A stretch of DNA of 64,000 nt from Haemonchus contortus (taxonomy: Eukaryota > Nematoda > Chromadorea > Rhabditida > Trichostrongylidae): positions 45,309,442 to 45,373,441 of the forward strand of contig LS997566.1 of NCBI GenBank assembly GCA_000469685.2, written 5' to 3'. Positions within the stretch are counted from its first letter, which is position 1. Every line of letters begins with the position of its first letter. Of this stretch, positions 27,401-36,048 are shown one piece after another. The position numbers were made by a program, and so were the translations under genes. The notes below the pieces were generated by a model. The model did no database searches. It was not told the DNA's origin and saw nothing but the letters and a program-made list of their open reading frames with translations.

Positions 27401-30400
27401 TTCTCAGACTCAGCAGTCCTTCTTGGAGCCCAAATGACCGTTTCATCTATTCTTTTCTTGACTGCAGGATCTTACAAATTAGTTTTATTCACTTTCAGTT
27501 GCTTGGATGATAACGAATTGGCTCAGCAAGAAGACTGGACCCTCCGACAGATATTCGACCATCGAGTAGAACGACCGTGCTGCAAAGTGACGAAGTTGGC
27601 AAAGGAATTGGAAAGGATGAAAATGGTAGGAATTACAATACCCTCCCTAATTGTTCAAAAAAAGGCGAAAAAGACGCGGATTCGCGTCTTTTTCGTCTGT
27701 TCCCTATAACTAGGTGAGTTTACACTTTTTCATGTATGATGTTATATAGTTCGACTCAGCTTGTCGAGGTCTATAAAATGGTGAGTTCAAAATTTGAAAA
27801 ACTTTGATTTTTAAGTCCTCGGTCCACCGAAGTTCCTGGGGGTACGTCATTAGCGGCGACGCTCGCCATAATTATAACCAGAAGGCATTCTCCTCAATTG
27901 AAAGTATTCAGTGAGTTGTAGGGCAGCTGTCATATTTGAAAACTAAGCAGAAAAAAGACCATTGCATTATTCATGCTTTTCTGATCATTTTGGTACCATT
28001 TTTTTCGAAATGGACGAATTCAGTCGTGACCATTCTTGAACGATAGCGGCTTTTTAATTTGAGAAATAGCAAATATTAGTTGATTCTCAATGCTAGTAAA
28101 TGATCTACCTACACTCCAGAAATAGTGGTTCCCTACAGTAGGCATATTGTATGCACGAGTTCAATAGTAACAGAGTTTTTATCGTCCAAATTCCGGTTTG
28201 CGGCATATTTTCGCACAAAACACACGTTTTCTTGCGTTTTCAAGTAGGATTTTCGATGTTCATGAGGAAGTTACGCCTATCATCGAAAGTGTTCATACTA
28301 AACTTTTTGTGAACAACCACGGATATGAGTAATAGTTACTTGTTTGGATCCTCAGGCTTCATAAATAGCTTCCGATCTCAGCCCAAAGCACAGGAGACTG
28401 AACCACATATTTTTTATTTGAAGTAAACGTATGAAATCCTACACCGTTAAAATCCATTTCCAAAAAGCTATTCAGCGGTATAAAAATCACTTAACGAATC
28501 ACACTTCGAATTAACACCTTTGGCACCATAATTCCATTCTACTCCGCCACTCGGCCGTTCAATTAGGCATGTGGCTCGAGTCGCCGAGGCAGCATATTGA
28601 TTGATTGCCTGTTTGCTTTGATGTGCGCCATCAATCGAACATTCTTAGAAATTTGCTCTCGTGATTGAATGTGCACAATTCTAACACGCAACTGTTTCAC
28701 CTCGCTTTGCAAAACACGATGATTTTCATGAAATGTAAGTTTTTTGTGACAACTCCTCCCACAACGCGAATTTTTCATAGTAATTGTGGATATTCTTGTG
28801 TTTGCAACAAAATCTTTGCAACTTGAATAATTGTATCACTATCATGCTCACTAGTAAGAGATAATAGCGGCTGCATTTGAATGTGTAGGTTGTAAAATAG
28901 TTTACGACTGCGGCACCATTAGTGGGCAGGCTATTGTCGAGGTGCGAAGAAACTCCTTCGGTAATTACTGTGGGAGCCGCTAAGGTCGAGGGACAATACC
29001 TGGGATCGACTCAAGGTGCTGTAACAGCTTCTGTGGAAAGACGATGCATCATCGGCTCCCAGAAACGTACAAGGTGGAAATGATACAAATGCAAACGAGA
29101 AATACGACAATCACTTCATAAAATGAATTCCCAAAGTATGACCCAGCCCCAGTAGAAAAGAAATATCGTAATCTGCAAAGTGAGGTTTACCGGAAACAGT
29201 TGCATGTTAGAATTGTGCACATTCAATCACGAGAGCAAATTTCTAGGAATGTTCGATTGATGGCGCACATCAAAGCAAACAGGCAATCAATCAATATGCT
29301 GCCTCGGCCACTCGAGCCACATGCTTAACTGAGTGGCCGAATGGCGGAGTAGAATAGAATTATGGTCCTAAAGGTGTTAATTCGAAGTGTGATTCGTTAA
29401 GTGATTTTTATACCGCTGAATAGCTTTTTGGAAATGGATTTTAACGGTGTAGGATTTCATACGTTTACTTCAAATAAAAAATATGTGGTTCAGTCTCCTG
29501 TGCTTTGGGCTGAGATCGGAAGCTATTTATAAAGCCTGAGGATCCAAACAAGTAACCATTACTCATATCCGTGGTTGTTCACAAAAAGTTTAGTATGAAC
29601 ACTTTCGATGATAGGCGTAACTTCCTCATGAACATCGAAAATCCTACTTGAAAACGCAAGAAAACGTGTTTTGCGCGAAAATATGCCGCAAACCGGAATT
29701 TGGACGATAAAAACTCTGTTACTATTGAACTCGTGCATACAATATACCTACTGTAGGGAACCACTATTTCTGAAGTGTAGGTAGATCATTTACTAGCATT
29801 GAGAATCAGCTCATATTTGCTATTTCTCAAATTAAAAAGCCGCTATCGTTCAAGAATGGTCACGACTGAATTCGTCCATTTCGAAAAAAATGGTACCAAA
29901 ATGATCAGAAAAGCATGAATAATGCAATGGTCTTTTTTCTGCTTAGTTTTCAAATACCTCGACGAGCTGAGTCGAACTATATAACATCATACATGAAAAA
30001 AGTGTAAACTCACCTAGTTATAGAGAAAAGACGAAAAAGACGCGAATCCGCGTCTTTTTCGCCTTTTTTTGAACAATTAGGGAGGGTATTGTATTAGGTC
30101 GCAGAAATGGAGCTGTATTCTAAGATTGTGATCGTGCTGGGCATCCCAAAAACTCTCCACAGGCGAAGCATCCATTGGATGGATTGTCCCGTCAATTGCC
30201 ACCGATCCAAAGTTTCAAGAAGCATTTGCTCCATCTTCAAAGCATCGGTTCATTCGAATGATTTGTTAGCTCCGGAAACTTACTAAAAATCGGATAACTC
30301 CAGACCTGTTCTTAGTTTCATGATCCTTTCGAAAATTGTTACGCTGTTTAGACAAATCATCCCGGTGGCCCTGATGATCTTCGATGGCCTCCAATTGACA

Positions 30401-31076
30401 GTGCCCCGGCTATTCGTCAATATCTCAAGACGCTTCACATGGTAAGTTAAATGATTTTGTTATTTCATTCTATGTAAGTACTCTTTCAACGAAGAAAGTG
30501 ACTGGATAGAAAGTGGGCGAAACTCCGCCCACCGTGGGGATCAGCCCGCCTTCTTGTACGAGTTGATAGGCTTTTACTTTGCTAAGGTCCTCACACTGGT
30601 CCTTCTTATTGCACGGTTTAATGACATAATGAGCTTTATGTCATACTGGAAGCTACTAGATTTTCCGGCTTCATAGATGGAGATTAGTATGAGTAAGCGG
30701 TTAAGAGGGTGAACCTAAATCTGTGCTGTCAAGGTATTTGGCTTGATTCCTACCGGGGCAAGAGCCATCTTTTAGAAAGGCTTGTAATAGCACCAGTAAT
30801 GAACCAGGCGACCAGAGTGGCTACTGGGGACCCCAAAGACAAATTAGTTGGGGATTTTTCTATTCTGCCCTGGTGTTTAAGGTACGATTCAAATGATAAG
30901 CGTAGATTTTAGACAGCCTCTTTCAGGAAATCAGCAGCTCCCCGCCATCCCTTCGCTCTTTTGTAGCTGAAGATGTGAAATTGGCATCGTATGTGGCTCA
31001 ACATGTGGGTAATGTACATCTGGCGAATAGGCTAGATATTGAAGCTCAACGACTGGAGCAAAAGGCAGAAGCATGA
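406..31076 (+). CDS. ANAPC1: Anaphase-promoting complex subunit 1 (APC1), 3' part of gene
   Basis: APC1 is the largest scaffold subunit of the APC/C ubiquitin ligase, which drives cyclin and securin destruction in the nucleus. Exons seen, all with consistent phases: 406-513, 617-719, 1859-1984, 2212-2382, 18623-18781, 21682-21781, 22029-22120, 22620-22718, 22814-22963, 23270-23347, 24020-24145, 24251-24346, 25294-25428, 25769-25926, 26386-26472, 26724-26841, 26915-27108, 27499-27625, 30352-30441, 30927-31076. Recognisable APC1 signatures follow the family order: AFGRAFFTFR, FYNGVAAGLS, LYALGLNGHLPN, then PC-type repeats (GLLFAQTGHTNVVNKLLNE, GFAIGLICLGLG, ATIALGLMYMRTGNTAIA), MLFLGEGR and VEPRLLVP. 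About 820 codons are visible; the 5' part lies left of the window. Introns carry SINEs, tandem repeats, two antisense kinase genes and a foldback transposon. The acceptor of exon 26724 was chosen because only it keeps the VEPRLLVP frame. Confidence 0.9.
815..1480. repeat. Tandem repeat of about 265 bp, roughly 2.5 copies, in an APC1 intron
   Basis: Three units start near 815, 1079 and 1343; the shared word CTTCCATTCAGAAT recurs at 835, 1098 and 1364, so the periods are 263 and 266 bp. Each unit carries the head sequence ATGCGCCATGCATT..CTTCC, which is also the terminal part of the dispersed SINE-like family elsewhere in the window. The third copy is cut short near 1480. Confidence 0.8.
4256..6772 (-). 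CDS. CHK1-like serine/threonine protein kinase, copy A
   Basis: Eight exons on the minus strand: 6772-6499, 6430-6300, 5343-5205, 5105-4971, 4901-4769, 4697-4614, 4555-4479, 4425-4256, giving 380 codons. Residues 1-83 are a Ser/Asp/Pro-rich extension. The kinase domain follows: glycine loop GSGSFG (90-95), catalytic lysine in IALK (K117), HRDIKPEN (D215), DFG (D233), activation segment CGSYEYLSPQ with SPQ (262-264) where APE is usual, DVWSAG, then LAWDRAD, and a C-lobe end at HPWL. The WD..D..Y..W pattern after DVWSAGIVL is typical of CHK1, which acts in the DNA-damage checkpoint. No CHK1 C-terminal regulatory (KA1-like) region is present; the protein stops 28 residues after HPWLRTSS begins. 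Start: first ATG of the open first exon; the second ATG is the next codon. It is a tandem paralog of copy B. The CHK1 assignment is by motif resemblance only. Confidence 0.82.
6773..8998. other. Spacer between the two kinase genes, no gene seen
   Basis: This 2.2-kb stretch separates copy A from copy B. The longest reading frame (7589-7921, minus, 110 codons) has no recognisable motif, no splice support and no resemblance to the kinases. The upstream promoter of copy A should lie just above 6772, but no convincing TATA box was identified. Confidence 0.5.
8999..12327 (-). CDS. CHK1-like serine/threonine protein kinase, copy B
   Basis: Eight minus-strand exons: 12327-12015, 11496-11366, 10804-10666, 10440-10300, 10208-10076, 9751-9668, 9520-9444, 9084-8999, giving 367 codons. 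Intron positions and phases equal those of copy A, and exons 2, 3, 5, 6 and 7 have identical lengths. Motifs: glycine loop GTGAYG (103-108), VIALK, HRDLKPDN (D230), DFG (D248), CGTRDYMSPQ (SPQ 277-279 instead of APE), NDVWSSG, RPSSSDILDHPWLAL stop. Intron 6 has a GC donor (AAG/GCAAG at 9668/9667); reading through it gives a stop, but splicing restores the frame and the alignment to copy A. The start is uncertain: inner ATGs at MIYFD and MDHRLYW are also possible. A Ser/Asp-rich stretch precedes the kinase domain, as in copy A. Confidence 0.8.
15384..16507. mobile_element. 1.1-kb non-autonomous DNA transposon with about 55-bp terminal inverted repeats
   Basis: The left end (15384-15440) AGAACGCAATTAAATCTCGC.. 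is matched in reverse complement by the right end at about 16450-16507, including the GGCTGCC and TTTCCCGCGCGCG blocks, with only a few substitutions. The direct repeat AAGGGA lies just outside each end (15378-15383 and 16508-16513) and may extend to 9 bp into the left terminus. A 6-9 bp duplication would suit a hAT or MULE-type element. No transposase frame was recognised inside. Confidence 0.75.
16517..16846. mobile_element. 330-bp MITE abutting the previous element
   Basis: The ends GGTGAAAATGTAGTTGGGGG and its complement at 16846 form inverted repeats of about 50 bp that include the block TTTTGT.CTCTGCGTCTCT. The interior has further inverted blocks around GATGAACTCCGG and GGAGCTCCGGGATGGGTGAG. 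The flanks, AGGGAAGA on the left and GGGAATGA on the right, are similar but not identical, so the target duplication is unclear. It starts only 3 bp after the 3' target duplication of the element at 15384-16507. Confidence 0.75.
20668..20900 (-). repeat. tRNA-derived SINE, copy 1 (diverged)
   Basis: It shares the order of blocks CTTCCA..CACTCAGAATCAT, GTGGCCTATACAATGAA, GTCAGCGCTTTCATCC and GAGCCTGGTACTAATTAA with the better preserved copy at 25000-25262. The tRNA-like head, which should lie at the right end, is degraded. Confidence 0.5.
21352..21575 (-). repeat. tRNA-derived SINE, copy 2
   Basis: Shared blocks include GTACAGTCAGTGCTTTTGTC, GACGAGCCTTAG, CCAGAGGTGGAA and the right-end head TGTGATAGTGTGCCACTTG. 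Read on the minus strand, the right end resembles a tRNA 5' half, with A-box-like and B-box-like (GGGATCGACCC) segments. Confidence 0.6.
24405..24840 (+). repeat. Possible second tRNA-like SINE with a short perfect hairpin
   Basis: The sequence after 24405 (GGTGGTGCAGAGCCAAGTGG) contains a match to the tRNA A-box pattern, followed about 40 bp later by a degraded B box (GGATCGACGC). Inside is a perfect 13-bp inverted repeat, GCATATACTAGAA at 24642-24654 and its complement at 24661-24673, with a 6-base loop. It sits in the APC1 intron 24347-25293. The family identity is uncertain. Confidence 0.35.
25000..25262 (-). repeat. tRNA-derived SINE, copy 3 (best preserved)
   Basis: On the minus strand the element starts with GGTGGTGTAGTGGCAAGTGT, a perfect A box (TGGTGTAGTGG), and has a near-consensus B box (GGTTCGAATTC) about 40 bp further on. 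It ends in the shared tail that reads CATTCGGCTTCCATTCAG-like on the plus strand. Related copies or fragments occur near 815-1480, 20668, 21352, 32440, 33105, 36205, 52222 and 61718, so this is a dispersed family. It lies in an APC1 intron. Confidence 0.75.
27636..30091. mobile_element. 2.46-kb palindromic foldback transposon with TA target duplication
   Basis: The left end CAATACCCTCCCTAATTG and the right end CAATTAGGGAGGGTATTG are exact inverted repeats flanked by TA (27634-27635 and 30092-30093), as in Tc1/mariner insertions. The inverted arms run inward for about 1 kb: roughly 27636-28720 on the left pairs with 29190-30091 on the right, the right arm lacking about 170 bp (27765-27930 of the left). 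The central 0.45 kb is unpaired. Each end has its own subterminal palindrome, CGAAAAAGACGCG..CGCGTCTTTTTCG (27666-27695 and 30032-30061). A 71-codon frame at 28563-28778 (minus) lies in one arm and is broken in the other; it was not recognised. The insertion begins only 10 bp after the end of APC1 exon 27499-27625. Confidence 0.88.
30163..30261 (+). other. Exon-like segment in the last large APC1 intron, ends in a stop
   Basis: After the acceptor-like CTCTCCACAG, a phase-0 frame reads AKHPLDGLSRQLPPIQSFKK and on to LLHLQ, then stops at 30259-30261 without a usable donor. It resembles the accepted next exon (30352-30441: HPGGPDDLRWPPIDSAPA..) in the pattern HP..D.L...PPI......L..L. Without the transposon, the distance from the donor at 27626 would be a normal short intron of about 75 bp. 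It could be a decayed duplicate exon, an alternative C-terminus or an exon with a sequence error. Confidence 0.35.
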
Positions 31077-34000
31077 CACTGGAAATGCCAATCCGACGAG
31101 TAAGGTGCTAGAGAGAAGGCACGGGTACTTGTTTATGTGCTTTTTGTGATATGATTGTTGTCTCTGAATATCAGGCCCACAGAGCTCATTAGCTGGTTTG
31201 TTCCCGTAGAACTACCGTTTCAACGCTGAAAGATAAGGAGTATGTGGTCAGGCGATATCCAGTTTCGTCAGTTTGGGTCATTATGATCCATGAACAAGGA
31301 GTAATGAGAGCTGCTTCCATACTTTTGCAAGGGTTACTCTAATGTTACTGTAATCTGTGAGCGTTTTACTGTATCGAAAGGTGGGAAATCACACTTGCTA
31401 CCGTCATCCGAAGCTTTCATTGAAGGTGTGGGACCCCTTTAGGTGGTCTTGTTAGGTGGCAGGTAGACGCCCTTAGGCATTGAACCAAGAAAGTGAGCTC
31501 TAGGCTTTGAATACAGCTTCCTCTTGGGTAACAACTAGATGTTTACTCAAGAAATTTTACCCATGCCTATAGAGATGCCATTAACTTTGAAGGTATGGAA
31601 GCAGGCCGTAGATTACGTTCATAAGGTACTGCCTTAAGTTTTAGGTGCCAGATTGTTGTCACTTATGGAAATTTCAGACGAATTTTCGTTTTGAGTTTGT
31701 GATGTTTCATCTTTTTGCATGTTGTCGTACTAGAATCCAACTGGTTTTACGAGGTTCTCAACCGAACGGGATTTGTTTGTTTACTTGGGTTTTTGTTGTG
31801 TGAGTTTTTGTTGTGTTTTTGGATTTACAGTGAGCTTATTTGATTGAATAAATTGATATCTGAAATTGTTTGAAACTGTCTAGCGATTGAGTTGATAGGG
31901 GCCAGTATCAAGTATCTATTTCTTCATAGAGGAGACAAAGGACAACGAAATGTCGGGAACGCTTGGTGAAAGGCTGGATTGAAAATTTTTACAAGTTAGC
32001 TTTTTTTATTTATTTGTTTTCCTCACGATTTAATTTTATAGCATATTCCAGAAGATCCCGCTTGCTTTTTAACTTTGGCCCTACTATGTATGTAGTTGAA
32101 ATTCAGGAAAGGACGTTCGATTGAATGTACGAATCCGTTTTTACCTCCATAGAAACCAAATGGTCTACGTGGCGCCCATCCAGCATAGTTACCTAAGAAG
32201 CAGTGCCGTCGAACAATGTCCTCCACTGCCTTCGTTTCCTTTCTAGGTAAGTTTACCTTAAATTTTGAAGTAAAGAGTATTCTAGCGTCGACAAACCCCA
32301 CTTTGGAATGGGCCGTGCATCCGACTTTTTTTCGAGATCTTAGTACTGAATGTGTAGGCCTATACAACGAAATGGGATGGTAGGTCAGTGTATAGCTCAA
32401 CGCTCAGGCGATTATGGCACCAATCATTTGACTTAAAAGAATGCAAGGCATAGTCGATGTGGGAGCGTTTCAGTATGGGACTCGATCTATGGACCATGCG
32501 TGTGATAGTGTGCTACTTGGTAATACACCACTTCTGCATAGCATTCATTTGTTGTTGAATTGTTAACCTCACCTTTGACCTCAGCGAGCTTTCGGTTGAG
32601 AATCCGTTTTGAAGGGAACCCATTCTCTCCGAATAGGCAAAAGATAGGCTTTCTAGAGGGATCTGATTGGGTTAGGCAATCGATGATGTCGAAATGTATT
32701 GTTGTGGCCGTTTCACACACACACCGCGCGGCCATTCCTAGCTAGTTGCCTCACAGCGTGCCGAATCTTGACTGGCTATAGTAGTTAGTTGCCTCGTCTG
32801 GCTATGTATTTATTATTACTACAGTGAAGTCCGATAGCAGGAAGCACTTCACATTAACCTTTTTTACTTTCAGTAGCCTATGCTGTCTGTTGGTCTATTG
32901 CGAAGGGACAGACGACAAAAGATGATGCTGCAAGTGCGTGCACCATTTCGCTTCATTTTTTTTCGATTTTTTTAAATCTTCAGTTTCGTAGGCGGGTCCG
33001 TTCAAACTATAGCAAATCCCCGTACTCTTCGATTTCTATAAAGTTTCATTTTTTTACCAAGAAAAATACACCGTTTAGTGTCAATCGACCTTCTTTCACG
33101 ACTTGTCACAATGCTTCCGTTCAGAATCGTACTACAAACCTGAAAGGCCGCTCAAGATTATACCTGGGCTCAGCACTATTCAGAGGTTACTGAGCCAATC
33201 GGATAAACTAAGGATGTGATGTGAATGAGAGTAGTCAAAAGGGTGTGTTTAATAACTCCGAAGTGGGCCATGCGAACCCCGCTTTGAATTGCAGAGTCCT
33301 TTGGATGCATTTTTGTCCCATTAGCTGTTACTTGGGGCTCACCAATTATTAAAGTCAAGGAATTCGTCTCCAGAACAATCTACTTCCGATTAGCCAATAC
33401 TTCAAAAGGCATAGTAGCTAATTACCCTTAAGCGGATTTGATCCCAGGATTTGTGCAAGTGCTGAATGGGATTCCCACTTTACACTTTGCCGTCTTGCTG
33501 GATTTTGGATGAGAAAATACAATGAATTTGAAAAATTACTAGGCGATGTGGCTTTCAGAAATACTTGATGGTGACGATGCAAGTTCGACAAGAACCACCT
33601 ATACGACTGCGAAACAGACAGGTGCTCCTAGATGCCTTTATGCTGTAGATACTCCGCTTCTGCTAGCAGTTTATCACTGTTGCAGAACCGAGCAGTGGAA
33701 ACTTCAAACCGATCGAGGCCTTCCCTTCGAATATCCAAACTTCCTTCTTCATCGCAGCTGGTACATAAATTATCGGAAATTTTCAGTAACGTTCTAATAT
33801 TTATGAAGTGGCTGGGTAAACAAAAAAGCAAGGTGAAGGTCATAGCTGTGGGTGGATTTGGGTTAGGTTTCACAGGAAGGTATGAGATTTCCTTGCCAGG
33901 TCGAGCTAACCTTGCTGGGAATTTCGAGCTCTATACAACAAGTGCAAATCGCTGTTCATGGAAGGTAATTTTGATGAGGCTTGAACTCCAGGTAGTCCGA

Positions 34001-34541
34001 GAGGGCGAGAAAACTCATGACACACAGATCGCGCTCAGACTCGCTCTGCTGATTATCGTTTTGGGATGGAACCTTGGTCGTAAATAAGTAAACATGTAGC
34101 GTTGTCAGGATGAATGGGGCTCAAAATGTTGGAAAGAATGTGTGAAGACGGGAATCTCGCCCCTTTGTGGGTGTGCTTGTCAAAGGGGCGGGGAATTCAC
34201 TAGGCCGAGGAAAGGTCAGTTACATCGCAAAATGTGTCGTCAGGTCATAAAGTGTATCCTCAGATATAATTTTGAAAATACGAAGCAATAGATTTGTATC
34301 TTAGTACTATTAAAAAGTCTGTATGGTGCCGTGGAGTTATGATTTACGGCGTGAAAAGTGCTCTAGTTCCTACACGACGCGATAGCAAACGATAGTAAGC
34401 GTCGAAGCGTCAAGTATAAACGGTACAAACTATCAGAACCATGAGGAAGTATGTCGAACTTTATTAGAATTTAACCTACTTGTCAACGGTTTCAGCAAGA
34501 ATAAAGCTCTGCTTAGTTTTTGCATGATTTAAGCTTTTCAA
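31077..34541. other. Region 3' of APC1, no gene recognised
   Basis: There is no AATAAA within 700 bp of the APC1 stop; the first is at about 31845. A SINE tail lies at 32440-32530 and another fragment at about 33105-33180. Reading frames of up to 151 codons (33632-34087) have no motif, signal sequence or splice context that I can support. Confidence 0.5.
32440..32535 (-). repeat. SINE fragment, tRNA-like end
   Basis: The plus-strand text CTATGGACCATGCGTGTGAT followed by AGTGTGCTACTTGG matches the right end of the copy at 25000-25262 (GGACCATGCGTGTGTGATAG..CACTTGCC). A weaker match to the other end of the family starts near 32290 (GGAATGGGCCGTGCATCCGA), so the copy may be longer but eroded. 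Confidence 0.5.
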
Positions 34542-34655
34542 ATGGCAAAAATTTCAGCCACAACTCTCTGTATTCTGCTGTCATGCTCGTTTATCATCGG
34601 TCTGTATGAGGTTCGTGATCGGAAAAGGCATATGCCTGTAAAAACTCATACATAA
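34542..34655 (+). CDS. Possible small secreted peptide (37 aa)
   Basis: The frame begins MAKISATTLCILLSCSFIIG, a good hydrophobic signal-peptide core, followed by a short basic stretch with a KR pair (RDRKRHMPVKTHT) and a stop. An AATAAA lies 32 bp after the stop (34687-34692), and TATAAA-like sequence occurs near 34413. It could be a tiny secreted peptide gene, or the first exon of a larger gene using the GTTCGTG after residue 23 as a weak donor. No homolog is recognised. Support is composition and signals only. Confidence 0.3.
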   Translation: MAKISATTLCILLSCSFIIGLYEVRDRKRHMPVKTHT

Positions 34656-34686
34656 ATCATTGTCGTGTTGTCAGCATGTTGTGGTT

Positions 34687-34692
34687 AATAAA
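34687..34692 (+). terminator. Poly(A) signal AATAAA
   Basis: A canonical AATAAA followed by a T/G-rich stretch (GTTTTTTGTCTTTTGTC), as expected of a cleavage and polyadenylation site. It follows the possible small secreted peptide frame. Confidence 0.4.
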
Positions 34693-35774
34693 GTTTTTTG
34701 TCTTTTGTCTTGAGGATGGTTTTCATTGCTATCGGTTTTACCTACTAGTATCAGTACAAAGCTTCTGTCAACTTAGATCCAGATGTTTTTTCTAGTAGCC
34801 ACCAAGCCGAGCTTATGCTGCTTTAATTGCCTGAGATGAGGAATCGTTTTTGTTCATCTGGATAGCAGGGAATCGTAGTCCTCAACAGGGTAAGCCGTCG
34901 CCTTCTATTTCTATTTGGGAATTTACTCGGATCTCAAACAGTTATGTACATAATTTCTACATCCTTCCATCTTCCCTTTCCGATCAAAACTCATCATCAA
35001 GTACGGTAGGGGAGTTGCAATGGAAAGGAAGTCAAGGGAATTCAGGACCATTTCCTTTGGGAACGTGCTCTACCCCGGTGGTAAATCTGGTCATCGCCGT
35101 TGCACTTTGGGGAATGCTGCAAAATATCGACAAGTCAAGAACTTGGCCCATCTATACAGCATGGAAAGTCTTGGGCTTTCCGTTCAAAGTGGCACTGCTA
35201 GTTGTTGATGATTCTGAATGAAAGTTATAAGCGTGGCGCACAAGTTGGTCATATACGTTACTTGAACTAGTACCTCAGCATTACAAGTATTGTCCTGAAC
35301 TGAAAACTGTTCATGTTCCCTCTGGGAATGCATTGTGTGCTATTGATTGAATCCTATTAAGTCGCATTTGGTTAATTTAAGCCCCTATGAAAATCGATTA
35401 GTGACTGGAGTAAAGTAATGGTAATAACATAAGTACGTCTTAAGGAATCATTTTCGGTACTAACGTAAGCATAATGTATTTATCCCCATAAGACAAGAAT
35501 GAAAGTTGCTTAAAAATTTACTCTAGGCAGTAGTGTAGCTTCTCCATGTGATGCGTCTGAAATTTCATACTCCGATTACACATTTTAGAAGTCCAAATGC
35601 AAAAGCAAGTGCGAGGAGCTCCTGCAAAGTTGTAAAAAACAATTTTTCAGTAGCAGGCTCACTTTATGAGTGAAAGAGTTAGCATAGTTTTTTTTTTGTG
35701 TTTCAATAGAAGCAAATGGGAGACGTAAACTGTGTTGGCTGTTTCATGAGAGTCTTCTTTGAAACAGGATCGCA

Positions 35775-35846
35775 GCCTCATTGGCTCAGGGGCAGAGCGT
35801 CTGTCTAGTAAACAGAAGGTCGCTGGTTCGATTCCAGCATGAGGCA
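35775..35846 (+). tRNA. tRNA-Thr (anticodon AGT)
   Basis: The 72 bases fold into a full cloverleaf: acceptor GCCTCAT/ATGAGGC, D stem GCTC/GAGC, anticodon stem TCTGT/ACAGA with loop CTAGTAA (anticodon AGT at 35807-35809), a five-base variable loop and T stem GCTGG/CCAGC with loop TTCGATT. A and B box promoters are intact. TTTT 4 bases downstream (35851-35854) serves as the Pol III terminator. A partial inverted copy lies 148 bp away. Confidence 0.93.
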
Positions 35847-35993
35847 ATCCTTTTAGTTTGGCTGATGATAGAGGTGATAAATGTCAAACTTCTTCCTATT
35901 AAGTGAATTACCATGTTATCTTAAGTAATGTATATAGCTAACATGGTGCTGAGCAACTTACTAAACAAAAGTTTTCAGCCAAATCGAAAAGGA

Positions 35994-36048
35994 TGCCTCA
36001 TGCTGGAATCGAACCAGCGACCTTCTGTTTACTAGACAGACGCTCTGC
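35994..36048 (-). pseudogene. Truncated inverted tRNA-Thr copy
   Basis: The 3' 55 bases of the tRNA-Thr(AGT) gene, from the D-loop end (GCAGAGCG) to the discriminator A, are repeated here on the minus strand. The 5' acceptor strand and D-stem 5' half are replaced by unrelated sequence. Homology continues about 20 bp into the 3' flank (TCCTTTT..TTTGGCTGA), so the two copies form an inverted duplication (35792-35865 and 35975-36048) around a 109-bp loop. Confidence 0.88.

Noticed and set aside
406..31076. Proteasome subunit Rpn2/PSMD1 as identity for the large gene
   Set aside because: Both families have PC-type repeats, but AFGRAFFTF, FYNGVAAGL, LGLNGHL and VEPRLLVP in this order are APC1 features.
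35659..35847. A minus-strand frame of 62 codons
   Set aside because: It reads through the complement of the tRNA-Thr gene.
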